Source of the DNA: Nitrospira sp.
GTDB taxonomy: Bacteria > Nitrospirota > Nitrospiria > Nitrospirales > Nitrospiraceae
Length of the DNA: 64,000 nucleotides
Reading direction: 5' to 3'
Assembly: GCA_030123625.1 (NCBI GenBank)
Contig: CP126121.1
Coordinates: 750,179-814,178 of the forward strand
Shown: positions 45,273 through 54,005 of the stretch, one piece after another
How positions within the stretch are numbered: position 1 is the stretch's first letter
Layout of the letters: each line of letters starts with the position of its first letter
The notes under the pieces: generated by a model
Databases searched by the model: none
What the model saw: the letters and a program-made list of their open reading frames with translations, nothing else
Told to the model about the DNA's origin: nothing
Made by a program: the position numbers and the translations under genes

Positions 45273-45917
45273 TTAGGTTGCTCTTCTCACCACTAAAATC
45301 CCGTCACGGATCGTGACCAGCACGGCGGTCACGCGGGGGTCGGTTGAAACGGTACGGTTCAGCTCCTGAATGGCGGCGGTGGACTCGTCCGGCGGCGGCT
45401 GTTTCAAGACTTCGCCGCTCCACAGCACGTTGTCGATCAAGATCACTCCATTGGGAGCAAGTAGATCGAGCGAACGACGATAGTAATGAAGGTAATTGGT
45501 TTTGTCTGCGTCGATAAAGATGAGATCGAATGGACCATCGAGCATACGCATGGTGTCAAGAGCAGGCCCTATGCGGATACTGATCTTGCCGCCACATGGC
45601 GATTGCGCGATATATCGTCTGGCCACCGCCGCCGCTTTCTCATCGATATCGCAGGTAATGACGGTTCCGTCTTCCGGTAGGGCTTCGGCGAAGCAGAGAG
45701 CACTGTAGCCGGTAAACATCCCGATTTCGAGTACCCGCTTCGCCCCGACCAGCTGCGCCATCATTTTCAGAAACGCCCCTTCCAAGGGACCGACCAGCAT
45801 CTGGGGGTATTCCATGGTCTGATAGGTTTCTTCGCGCAGTGCGCGGCAGACCGACGACTCCGGGATGGAATGGGTTTCGGCGTACGTTTCGATGTCGGAC
45901 GGAACCAACCGGTTCAT
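45273..45917 (-). CDS. SAM-dependent O-methyltransferase
   Basis: A 214-residue class I methyltransferase of the caffeoyl-CoA/COMT type. The SAM motif is RVLEIGMFTGYSALCFAEALPEDG, followed by FDLIFIDADKTNYLHYYRRSLDLL and ILIDNVLWSGEV, with metal-binding Asp residues. The ATG at 45917 follows AAAGGA at good spacing; the extended frame to 46001 overlaps the next gene's upstream region. Substrate unknown; it may act on small phenolics or as a detoxification enzyme. Confidence 0.93.
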   Translation of the reverse strand: MNRLVPSDIETYAETHSIPESSVCRALREETYQTMEYPQMLVGPLEGAFLKMMAQLVGAKRVLEIGMFTGYSALCFAEALPEDGTVITCDIDEKAAAVARRYIAQSPCGGKISIRIGPALDTMRMLDGPFDLIFIDADKTNYLHYYRRSLDLLAPNGVILIDNVLWSGEVLKQPPPDESTAAIQELNRTVSTDPRVTAVLVTIRDGILVVRRAT

Positions 45918-46025
45918 GGAAATCCTTTCGTGGTTTGAAAAAGACCGCCGCCCTGCGTACACTGCGAGCCACACTGCGTTCGCCACTGCCGATCTTAGCA
46001 TAGCAAGTATGAGAAGGAGGCCTGC

Positions 46026-47558
46026 TTGAAAACCCTTGCGACATTAGAACCTCTCACGACCAAGCTGCTGGAAATTCAACGCATCAATAGTGCGGCCTCG
46101 GTCTTGTCGTGGGATCAGGAAACCTACATGCCGGCCGGCGGGGGGGAAGCGAGAGCCGAGCAGATCGCCGTGCTTCAAGGCCTGGCTCATCAGAAACTGA
46201 TTTCGTCGGATGTGCAGAATCTCTTGTCGCAATGGGTCGATCCCGCCACCGGCCAGGCGGTCGACCAACCGGGCGAGGCATGGGATGAGCCGTCTCGTTC
46301 GCTCTTGCGTGAAACCTGGCGCGATTTCAGTCGTGCGAAGAAGCTGCCGTCGGATTTCGTCGTGAAGCTGAGTCGCGAGTGTTCCCTCGCTCAACAAGTG
46401 TGGGCCGAGGCAAAAGAACAAAATACATTCCAGATGTTTCTGCCGAACCTCCGGACGGTGCTGCAGCTCAAGCGGGAGGAAGCCGAATATCTCGGGTATC
46501 GCGATTCGCCCTACAACGCCCTATTGGACGTCTACGAGCCGGGCTCCACCATTGCCGGACTCCAACCGGTGTTTGCGGCCCTGAAGGCTCGCCTGGTGCC
46601 TCTGCTAAAGCGAATCATGCAAAGCCGCGTTCAAATCGACGACGGCATTCTGCGCCACTCTTACGATCAGACCCGACAGTTGGAGTTCGGCCGATTGATC
46701 TTGATCGCGATGGGGTATGATTTCGAACGCGGCCGACTGGATCTCTCGGCCCATCCCTTTACCACGTCGTTTCATCCGACCGACGTACGGGTGACGACCC
46801 GTGTTCATGAACATGAATTACAATCCTGTCTCTTCAGTTGTATCCATGAAGGAGGGCATGGACTGTATGACCAGGGGCTGGATCCGCGGTATTTCGGCAC
46901 GCCGTTGGGCGATTCGGTGTCCCTGGGCATCCATGAAAGCCAATCTCGTCTCTGGGAAAATTGCGTCGGACGCTCGCGATCATTTTGGCGCTTTTTCTAC
47001 CCGATTTTGCAACAGACCTTTCACCACCAGCTGCGTGGCGTGGATGTCGATCAGTTTTATAGCGCGATCAATCGTGTGAAACCGTCGTTGATCCGGGTGG
47101 AAGCCGACGAGCTGACCTACAATCTCCATATCATGCTGCGGTTCGAGATCGAGCAAGCGCTCCTGGAAGACAAGACCCAGCCCGAGGACTTGCCGACCAT
47201 CTGGAATCAGAAGATGAAGGATTACTTGGGAATCGTTCCGACTTCCGATGCGGAAGGAGTGCTGCAGGACGTGCACTGGTCATTCGGCGCGTTCGGTTAT
47301 TTCCCCACATATACCTTGGGCAACCTCTACTCCGTACAATTCTTCGAGCAGGCCAAGTTGGAGATTCCGCATTTGGAGGATGAGATTGCAGCCGGTCAGT
47401 TACTGGTCTTGCGCCGGTGGCTGGAGCAGAAAATTCACCGCTGGGGCCGCATGTTCACGCCGGCCCATCTCGCGCAACGCGTGACCGGTTCGATCCTCAA
47501 TCCTGAACCCTTTCTCAACTATGTGGAAAAGAAGTACGGCGAGCTCTACCAACTCTGA
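46026..47558 (+). CDS. Carboxypeptidase, M32 (thermostable Taq) family
   Basis: A 510-residue zinc metallo-carboxypeptidase. The HEXXH motif reads CIHEGGHGLYDQG. Further family blocks are DSVSLGIHESQSRLWEN (third metal ligand), IRVEADELTYNLHI and GVLQDVHWSFGAFGYFPTYTLG. It is cytoplasmic, with no signal peptide. The start is TTG (46026) with a strong AGGAGG before it, an uncommon start codon. It is divergent from the methyltransferase. Family assignment is secure. Confidence 0.93.
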   Translation: MKTLATLEPLTTKLLEIQRINSAASVLSWDQETYMPAGGGEARAEQIAVLQGLAHQKLISSDVQNLLSQWVDPATGQAVDQPGEAWDEPSRSLLRETWRDFSRAKKLPSDFVVKLSRECSLAQQVWAEAKEQNTFQMFLPNLRTVLQLKREEAEYLGYRDSPYNALLDVYEPGSTIAGLQPVFAALKARLVPLLKRIMQSRVQIDDGILRHSYDQTRQLEFGRLILIAMGYDFERGRLDLSAHPFTTSFHPTDVRVTTRVHEHELQSCLFSCIHEGGHGLYDQGLDPRYFGTPLGDSVSLGIHESQSRLWENCVGRSRSFWRFFYPILQQTFHHQLRGVDVDQFYSAINRVKPSLIRVEADELTYNLHIMLRFEIEQALLEDKTQPEDLPTIWNQKMKDYLGIVPTSDAEGVLQDVHWSFGAFGYFPTYTLGNLYSVQFFEQAKLEIPHLEDEIAAGQLLVLRRWLEQKIHRWGRMFTPAHLAQRVTGSILNPEPFLNYVEKKYGELYQL

Positions 47559-48142
47559 CTGTCGGTGACAGGTCGGCTGTCATACCCCATTGCCGCATTG
47601 AGCTTTGCCGCAATGGCCGGAGACAAGGCAACTTCAGCCTGCACCTCGATCCGATGCGGCACGAGCAGCGTGGTGTGAAAGACAATGTCTCGAATGGGAA
47701 TCTTGAGCTCAGGGTCCTGGGGTGTGCTCAGCTGAACGGATTCGACGGAATTCGTGATGGTACCGGTGTCTTGTTGCCCATAGGCGGCGACGACGGCATC
47801 AACAATGTCTTTGGCCTTTTCATTCGCCTCCACCCCCTCGATCGCGTTCAGGAATAACGGAATCGCCTCCTCCTTCACTTGGTCCGACACCGTGAAGTTT
47901 TCGATCCGCCCTTTCCGGCGGAGAGAGGTCAGGTCGTTATCGAGATCTTTACTGAAGGCTCCGTAAGCAAAGCGAAAGAATTCGAAATGGAACGCTTTCA
48001 GGCCTTTGGCAAAGGTTTGAAGTTCACACAGAAAACACAGCTGCTGCACCTTCACATCGGTCGGCCGGCCATAGGGTTCCAAGAGCTGCAGGACATACAG
48101 GAGAAGCGCTCGGTCGACTGTGATCTGGTTGGGTGTCCTCAA
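47546..48142 (-). CDS. Panacea/DUF4065-like protein
   Basis: A 198-residue soluble protein with TVDRALLLYVLQLLEPYGRPTDVKVQQLCFLCELQTF and FAYGAFSKDLDNDLTSLRRKGRI, resembling the winged-helix SocA/GepA (Panacea, DUF4065) antitoxin-like or YwgA family. The 3' end overlaps the M32 gene by 13 bases in a convergent arrangement. The start is TTG at 48142 with GAGGAG just before. Panacea domains serve as antitoxins for several toxin types; no toxin is adjacent, so the role here is uncertain. Confidence 0.6.
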   Translation of the reverse strand: MRTPNQITVDRALLLYVLQLLEPYGRPTDVKVQQLCFLCELQTFAKGLKAFHFEFFRFAYGAFSKDLDNDLTSLRRKGRIENFTVSDQVKEEAIPLFLNAIEGVEANEKAKDIVDAVVAAYGQQDTGTITNSVESVQLSTPQDPELKIPIRDIVFHTTLLVPHRIEVQAEVALSPAIAAKLNAAMGYDSRPVTDSQSW

Positions 48143-48295
48143 GGTCTCCTCGCCATGTGCGTGAGGACTTCACTATAGACAGCCTGGGAAGCAGCCGTCA
48201 AAGGGGAATTTGCGTTACTATCGGTTTGATGCAGACACCCTTGACCGGCTGCTCAGTTTCGTCTTTAATTCCGATCTAGGAGGCTTGATCTCATC

Positions 48296-48730
48296 ATGAT
48301 GTCGAAACATGCCAAAGAAATGGGGGTGCTGAAGGAGCATCTTGGGAGGCACCAGCTTAAATTTACGCGGCAGCGTGAATTGATCCTCGATGCCTTTCTG
48401 AAGCAGGAACACATCACGGCTGAAGAGATGTATCATCAGCTGGCGCGCAAAGATCCGCACCTGGGGCTCGCGACCATTTACCGCACGCTCAACCTCTTCT
48501 GCGAAGCGGGTCTGGCCCAGGCCCGGCACTTCGGGACTCAAACCCAGTACGACAATGTATCGCATAAGGGCCATCATGACCATCTCATTTGCACAGGCTG
48601 TGGGAAAATCGTGGAGTTCGAAAACTGCGACATCGAACGTCTTCAGGAAGAAGTGGCATCGCGGAACGGTTTTACCATTCAAACCCACCGCCTCGAACTC
48701 TATGGACTCTGCTCTCGCTGTCGCCATTGA
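48296..48730 (+). CDS. fur: Ferric uptake regulator family protein
   Basis: A 144-residue Fur-family repressor. The DNA-binding winged helix (FTRQRELILDAFLKQEHITAEEMYHQL) and GLATIYRTLNLFCEAGLA are typical. The metal sites include HHDHLICTGCG (His and CxxC) and a C-terminal CSRC. It may be Fur or PerR by sequence; genes for ferric transport directly downstream favour Fur. An AGGAGG site lies 11 bases before the ATG. Confidence 0.9.
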   Translation: MMSKHAKEMGVLKEHLGRHQLKFTRQRELILDAFLKQEHITAEEMYHQLARKDPHLGLATIYRTLNLFCEAGLAQARHFGTQTQYDNVSHKGHHDHLICTGCGKIVEFENCDIERLQEEVASRNGFTIQTHRLELYGLCSRCRH

Positions 48731-48783
48731 TTCCCTACCAATTTTTCCGGGACGGCTTATCAATTTCAAATCTCTCTCTACTA

Positions 48784-48810
48784 GCTATATAATCCCTCGC
48801 GGCTATATAA
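48784..48810 (+). promoter_or_regulatory. Direct repeats GCTATATAA before the ferric-binding gene
   Basis: GCTATATAA occurs at 48784-48792 and at 48802-48810, 18 bases apart start to start. Each resembles a -10 box, and they sit directly upstream of AAAGGA and the ATG at 48823. They may be promoter elements or metal-regulator half sites. Confidence 0.4.
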
Positions 48811-48822
48811 AAAGGATCTGTC

Positions 48823-49890
48823 ATGTACATATCCCCTCGACATTCCCCTCGCGCCTTGGGCATTGGATCCCGCTTTAAATTACTTGTCATTTCCGCCGGT
48901 TGTTTTCTGACGTGCCTTGGGCCGGTCACGCCGACCTCCGCATCGGCTGCCGACAAGTTGACCGTCTATTCCGGACGGGCCGAACGATTGATCAAGCCGG
49001 TCCTGGACGTCTTTACGGCAAAGACCGGTATTCAAATAGAGTTGCTCTCATCCGGCACCACCGAGTTGGTAAACCGAATGAAAGCGGAAGGAGGCCGCAG
49101 CCCGGCCGATGTCTTCATCACCAACGACGCGGGCAGCTTGGAAATGGCCCGTACCGCTGGGCTTCTTCGCCCATTGAACATGCGGGAAGTCGAACGGTCC
49201 ATTCCACCTCAATTTCGTGCGGCCGACAACAGCTGGATCGGTTTGTCGGGACGGTTTTGGATTGTCGTGTACAACACGACGATGGTGAAGCCCGGCCAGA
49301 TCAAGTCGTTGCTGGACTTGGCCGATCCGATATGGAAGGACAAGATCGCCATTCCCAACTCCGGCAGCGAATATTTGCAAGCGGGTGTATCGGTGATCCG
49401 CGCGAGCATCGGCGACGATCAAACCAGGAAGTTTCTTGAAGGCCTTCGAAACAATGCCGGCACGCAGGTCTATCAAAAAAGTTCGCAAATCGTCGAAGCC
49501 GTCGCCAAGGGGCAGGTCGCCATGGGCATCGTGAATCACTATTACGTCTATCGGCATCTCGCCACACAACCGACTGCTCCCCTGGCGGTTGTGATGCCCG
49601 ATCAACAGGAAGGCGGCATGGGCGCGATCATGAATGTCGCCGGCATCGGCGTCCTGAAGCACACTCCCCGCGTGGAGAACGCCAAATTGCTCGTGGAATT
49701 TCTCGTGGCACAAGCCGGCCAGAAGATGTTCGCCGACCTCGACAAGGAGTACCCGCTCCACCCTGAGGTCAAGGCGGATCCCGCCCTGACCGAACGGAAG
49801 AGCTTCCGAGCGGCCCTCGTGCCTTTAGCGAAGCTCGCAGAACTCCGAGAGCCTACCCTGCTGCTCATCGAACAAGTAGGGATGCGGTAA
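48823..49890 (+). CDS. fbpA: Ferric-iron ABC transporter substrate-binding protein
   Basis: A 355-residue periplasmic binding protein with a signal peptide (KLLVISAGCFLTCLGPVTPTSASA). The mature part starts ADKLTVYSGRAERLIKPVLDVF, typical of FbpA/SfuA/FutA. The iron-binding tyrosine pair is present in GIVNHYYVYRHLATQ. It lies 92 bases after fur and 17 bases before the permease gene, forming fbpABC. It delivers Fe(III) to the permease. Confidence 0.9.
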   Translation: MYISPRHSPRALGIGSRFKLLVISAGCFLTCLGPVTPTSASAADKLTVYSGRAERLIKPVLDVFTAKTGIQIELLSSGTTELVNRMKAEGGRSPADVFITNDAGSLEMARTAGLLRPLNMREVERSIPPQFRAADNSWIGLSGRFWIVVYNTTMVKPGQIKSLLDLADPIWKDKIAIPNSGSEYLQAGVSVIRASIGDDQTRKFLEGLRNNAGTQVYQKSSQIVEAVAKGQVAMGIVNHYYVYRHLATQPTAPLAVVMPDQQEGGMGAIMNVAGIGVLKHTPRVENAKLLVEFLVAQAGQKMFADLDKEYPLHPEVKADPALTERKSFRAALVPLAKLAELREPTLLLIEQVGMR

Positions 49891-49907
49891 CTCCGCGAGC
49901 GCACTCT

Positions 49908-51491
49908 GTGATTGCCTTCCACCGATCATCTGTCTCTCCCCTCCAACTCGCGGCCCTCGCCAGCGCGACGCTGGTCCTTCTGCCATTAGGCTATGTCACT
50001 GTCCTCGCCTTGTCGGCCGATGCTTCCGTGTGGCATCGTCTTTGGACCACCCGTGTCCCTGAACTGCTGTTGAATACGGTTTCCTTGGCCGGTGCCGTGG
50101 CGTTGCTCGCGCTCGTACTCGGCGTATCGACCGCCTGGATGGTGACGCGCTTCGAGTTCCCTGGCCGCCGCCTGTGGGAAATTGGTCTCGTGCTGCCGTT
50201 GGCCATGCCGACGTACGTCTTGGCCTATGTGTACAACTATCTCCTGGGATTCGGCGGTCCGATGGAGCAAGTCTGGCAGATGATCGCAGGGCCTCAAGCC
50301 AGGATCATCTCACCCCAAAGTTTCTGGGGCGTCACCGTCGTGATGGCGCTCGATACGTTTCCCTTCGTCTACCTGCTCACCCGCAGTGCGCTCCTGAGTT
50401 TTAACGTGTCGTTCGAGGAGGTCGCCCGTACCTGTGGTGCGTCACCGCTTCGTAGAATGCTGTTCGTCACCCTTCCATTGCTACGCCCGTCCATCGTTGC
50501 CGGCGTCGCCCTTGTCGTCCTGTACGTCGTTTCCGATTTCGGCGCCGTCTCGTTGTTGCGCTATCAAACTCTGACCTACGCCGTATTTCAGCAAATGACC
50601 GGACGGTCCGACAACCAAGCTGCGAGTATCCTGAGCATCCTGTTGGTCATCCTCGCGCTCCTGTTCTTGTTGACCGAACGATGGTTTCGTCGAAAGAGCC
50701 GATTTTACCAGACCACCGGGCGCTTTCGAGCGCCGCAACGTATCCGATGCGGATGGTTGCACACTGCAGCTCTGACGGCATGCTTGGCCGCCGTGATCGG
50801 CTCGGCCTTTGGAATCCCTGCCTATCTACTGGTGACCTGGAGCTTGTCCTCGAAGGCCCAGACGATTCTTGATGCTCACTTCCTCGACTTTGCCTGGAAC
50901 AGTGCCTTGCTCTCGACCCTGGCCGCCACGGCCGGCGTGTTCGTCGGACTGCCCCTCGCCTACCTCGCCAGCCGTAAACCGACCTGGCTCAATACCGGTT
51001 GTTTGCAAGCCGCCTATGCCGGCTACGTTTTGCCGGGACCGGTCGCCGCGCTCGCGGTGTTGGTTCTCTTTCTAAACGTTCTACCGTTCTTGTATGGTAC
51101 GGTCATCGTCTTGATCGTTGCCTATGTCTTACATTTTCTCCCGGCCGGTCTTCAGTCACTCGAACCGTCGATTCAACAAATTACACCTAACCTGGAGGAA
51201 GTCGCCCGTACCCTGGGCCTTACCGGTCGGGACACCTGGCGTCGTGTGACGTTGCCGCTCATCCGCAACGGGGTCATCGTGGGGTGGGTCTTGATTTTTT
51301 TGCAGACGATGAAGGAGCTTCCTGCGACGTTACTGTTGCGACCGGTGGGATTCGACACCTTGGCCATTCGTGTCTGGCTGGAAGCAAGCGAAGAGTATTA
51401 CCAACTGGCGGCTCCGTCCGCCTTATTGATCGTGCTCGTCGGCTTACCGGCGCTGGCCTTGTTGCTGTCCCGTGATTGGCGGGCGGCCTAA
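49908..51491 (+). CDS. fbpB: Ferric-iron ABC transporter permease
   Basis: A 527-residue inner-membrane protein made of two fused permease halves, each with about six helices. Two EAA-type loops are visible: EEVARTCGASPLRRMLFVTLPLLRP and EEVARTLGLTGRDTWRRVTLPLI. This fusion is characteristic of FbpB/SfuB ferric permeases. The start is GTG at 49908. It is tightly packed with the neighbouring genes. Confidence 0.92.
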   Translation: MIAFHRSSVSPLQLAALASATLVLLPLGYVTVLALSADASVWHRLWTTRVPELLLNTVSLAGAVALLALVLGVSTAWMVTRFEFPGRRLWEIGLVLPLAMPTYVLAYVYNYLLGFGGPMEQVWQMIAGPQARIISPQSFWGVTVVMALDTFPFVYLLTRSALLSFNVSFEEVARTCGASPLRRMLFVTLPLLRPSIVAGVALVVLYVVSDFGAVSLLRYQTLTYAVFQQMTGRSDNQAASILSILLVILALLFLLTERWFRRKSRFYQTTGRFRAPQRIRCGWLHTAALTACLAAVIGSAFGIPAYLLVTWSLSSKAQTILDAHFLDFAWNSALLSTLAATAGVFVGLPLAYLASRKPTWLNTGCLQAAYAGYVLPGPVAALAVLVLFLNVLPFLYGTVIVLIVAYVLHFLPAGLQSLEPSIQQITPNLEEVARTLGLTGRDTWRRVTLPLIRNGVIVGWVLIFLQTMKELPATLLLRPVGFDTLAIRVWLEASEEYYQLAAPSALLIVLVGLPALALLLSRDWRAA

Positions 51492-51497
51492 ACCATC

Positions 51498-52625
51498 GTG
51501 AGCGCACCGTCACACATCACGCAGGTAAATGCCGTCCCGCTCGAAGAGCAAGTCCGTCTCTACCAGCCGGCGTCTCCTATCTTGGAACTCCGTTCAGTGT
51601 CCTGTGCCTATGAGCCCAACCGACCCGCCGTCCGCGACATTTCATTTTTGGCGCATGAAGGCGAAATCCTCTGTTTGCTGGGGCCGTCCGGCTGCGGCAA
51701 AACCACGATCTTGCGAGCCATCGCCGGTTTTGAACCGGTTCGGTGCGGACACATATTTTTATCGGGCCGAATGGTCTCCTCCTCCTCGGAAACGATTCCG
51801 ACGGAGAAACGCCGTGTGGGCATGGTCTTTCAGGAGTACGCCCTTTTCCCTCACTTGCGCGTCGCCGATAACATCGCCTTCGGGCTCCCCCACCTGTCGC
51901 GGGCGGAACGGAGATGTCGTGTTCAAGAAATGCTGCGGCTGACCGGTCTCGAAGGGTTCGACCGACGTTACCCGCATGAGTTGTCGGGAGGGCAACAGCA
52001 GCGAGTGGCCCTTTCGCGCGCACTGGTGCAGAATCCCGTCTTGCTTCTCTTGGATGAGCCGTTCAGCAACCTGGATCCTGATATGGCCGGCCGTATGCGG
52101 CAAGAAGTTCACGCCCTCTTACGGCGGATGAAAACAACGACCATTTTAGTGACGCATGATCATGACGAAGCCTTCGCCATGGCGGACCGTATCGCCGTCC
52201 TGAATCAGGGAGTGCTCGAACAGATGGATGCCCCGGAGCTCATTTATCACCTTCCGACTACGCGCTTCGTGGCGGAGTTTGTGGGTCAAGCCGACTTCAT
52301 CACCGGAGAGATTCGTCGAGGCATGGTGCATACCGAACTGGGCGAGTTTCCTGATACGCTGAATAGCGCCGAAGGAAGCACGGTCGTCGTCATGATCCGT
52401 CCGGATGACATCCATCTGGCACCCAATAAGTCGGCCGAGCCTCGAATTGTGGCTCGTCAATTTCGAGGATCGGAGAATCTGTATACAATCCGCCTTCCCT
52501 CCGGACAAGTCGTCCACAGCAGCGAAAGCTCCACCAGTGTCTACCAGGAAGGGACGACCGTCGAACTGCGTGTTTCCGTCACCCATACGGTACTCTTTCC
52601 CGCGGAACAGTCTCCTCGTTTCTAA
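51498..52625 (+). CDS. fbpC: Ferric-iron ABC transporter ATP-binding protein
   Basis: A 375-residue ATPase. Walker A is LLGPSGCGKTTILRAIAGFEP, the signature LSGGQQQRVALSRALV and Walker B LLLLDEPFSNLDPD. A TOBE-type regulatory domain follows at the C-terminus. The start is GTG at 51498, 6 bases after the permease stop. It completes the importer. Confidence 0.92.
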   Translation: MSAPSHITQVNAVPLEEQVRLYQPASPILELRSVSCAYEPNRPAVRDISFLAHEGEILCLLGPSGCGKTTILRAIAGFEPVRCGHIFLSGRMVSSSSETIPTEKRRVGMVFQEYALFPHLRVADNIAFGLPHLSRAERRCRVQEMLRLTGLEGFDRRYPHELSGGQQQRVALSRALVQNPVLLLLDEPFSNLDPDMAGRMRQEVHALLRRMKTTTILVTHDHDEAFAMADRIAVLNQGVLEQMDAPELIYHLPTTRFVAEFVGQADFITGEIRRGMVHTELGEFPDTLNSAEGSTVVVMIRPDDIHLAPNKSAEPRIVARQFRGSENLYTIRLPSGQVVHSSESSTSVYQEGTTVELRVSVTHTVLFPAEQSPRF

Positions 52626-52728
52626 TGCTTGCCCGGATTGACAGTTTCCACCGGATCTGGCATGGATGCTCAGACGCTCTGATCCCCCGCCCGACATGAG
52701 CCACCTTTTCAGGACGTAAGGAGTTTCG

Positions 52729-53160
52729 ATGGACGCGTTGAAAGACACCATTGATTACGGAGTGATCGGTCTGTTATTGGTCCTGAGTGTGTGGTCCGTG
52801 GCCGTCGCCATCGAACGCTGGCTCTTTTATCGCCGCGTCAATCTTTCGCAGTTTTCCAACGCGCAATTGCTGGAAATCACTCTGACCAAACACCTCGTGA
52901 TTATCGGCACGGTGGCTGCCAACGCCCCGTACATCGGCCTCTTGGGAACGGTGCTTGGGATCATGCTGACATTCCATACGATGGGAACATCGGGTACGAT
53001 GGCCGTGAACACCATTATGATCGGCTTGAGTCTGGCGTTGAAGGCGACCGCCATCGGTCTTCTGGTCGCCATTCCTTGTGTGGTGATGAATAATGTGCTG
53101 CGTCGCCGTGTGAGCGAAATCCTGACCGAGTATAGGGCACAACATGGAACGGAACATTGA
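52729..53160 (+). CDS. exbB: ExbB/TolQ-type proton channel protein
   Basis: A 143-residue inner-membrane protein with three helices. VAANAPYIGLLGTVLGIMLTFHTMG is the conserved ExbB/TolQ/MotA segment. It is shorter than classic ExbB, a compact version common in many phyla. It overlaps exbD by 17 bases. ExbB and ExbD form the ion-driven engine for TonB-dependent uptake; no tonB or TonB receptor is in this window. Confidence 0.88.
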   Translation: MDALKDTIDYGVIGLLLVLSVWSVAVAIERWLFYRRVNLSQFSNAQLLEITLTKHLVIIGTVAANAPYIGLLGTVLGIMLTFHTMGTSGTMAVNTIMIGLSLALKATAIGLLVAIPCVVMNNVLRRRVSEILTEYRAQHGTEH

Positions 53161-53518
53161 CCAGATCAACGTGATTCCGCTCGTGGATGTGATGTTGGTC
53201 TTGCTCGTTATTGTATTGACCACCGCGACCTTCATCAGCACCGGACAAATTCCCGTCAACTTGGCCAAGGCCAAGGAAGTGGGCGATCGAAAAGATGTCC
53301 CGATCGTGATTTCCTTGACCGCCGATGGAAATCTGTTTTTAAACGATACCCCCGTTCCTACGGGAACCCTTCCTTCCGCTTTGAGCTCCCGGCCTCGTGA
53401 ATCAGCCGTGGTCGTACGAGCCGACAAAGTGACCTTGCTCGAAAAATTCGTTGCGTTGGTCGACGAAATCCGCGGCCTAGGGTTTCAACAGGTCAGCCTG
53501 GAGGTCATTCGTCTGTGA
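53144..53518 (+). CDS. exbD: ExbD/TolR-type protein
   Basis: A 124-residue inner-membrane protein with one N-terminal helix (VMLVLLVIVLTTATFIST) and a periplasmic domain. The start, INVIPLVDVMLVLL, contains the proton-conducting Asp in VDVML. Overlap with exbB indicates coupled translation. Partner TonB is not found nearby. Confidence 0.88.
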   Translation: MERNIDQINVIPLVDVMLVLLVIVLTTATFISTGQIPVNLAKAKEVGDRKDVPIVISLTADGNLFLNDTPVPTGTLPSALSSRPRESAVVVRADKVTLLEKFVALVDEIRGLGFQQVSLEVIRL

Positions 53519-53593
53519 TGGAGCAATTCCATCCGGCTTACAGACAATCGAAGGGGCAATGACGGCGGGTTGGTTCGTATCTTGCCTTTTCGA

Positions 53594-53953
53594 TCAGTCA
53601 TGATCTGAAGGCGGTTCAGTAATCGGCCCGGATTGAGACGTACAGTCTTGTTGTTTCCAATCGCGCAATACGCCCGACTGATCGAACGTCAGGAGATACG
53701 CTTCGCACTTGTGCGACGCCGCACGACCTGAATATCCGACCGTGCCGCTGCCTCGATCAAAGTAGGTCCAGACTGATCCCCCCGCCGGCAATCTTTCCTC
53801 CTTGTGCGGCATACCATACCGGACGGCCACCACATTCTGAGTAACTTGATTCACCTTGTTTTGGAAGTATGTCGTTTCAAACTCGCTGCAGGCGAACAGG
53901 GCTACACACGCAACAGGCAACAGGCGCAACGACCCTCGTAAAGCTACTTTCAT
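53594..53953 (-). CDS. Small lipoprotein of unknown function
   Basis: A 119-residue protein with lipobox LFACSEFETT (Cys22), probably outer-membrane attached. It contains VAVRYGMPHKEERLPAGGSVWTYFDRGSG, like small-protein assembly/OmlA-type folds that have WxY motifs. Two more cysteines (HKCEAYL, QQDCTSQ) could form a disulphide. There is no recognised family. It is convergent with exbD and followed on the same strand by nothing recognised. Confidence 0.65.
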   Translation of the reverse strand: MKVALRGSLRLLPVACVALFACSEFETTYFQNKVNQVTQNVVAVRYGMPHKEERLPAGGSVWTYFDRGSGTVGYSGRAASHKCEAYLLTFDQSGVLRDWKQQDCTSQSGPITEPPSDHD

Positions 53954-54005
53954 TGTGTCGCCCTCATCCTGTGTTGATCAGTATGACAGCCAATATAAGT
54001 CCTTC

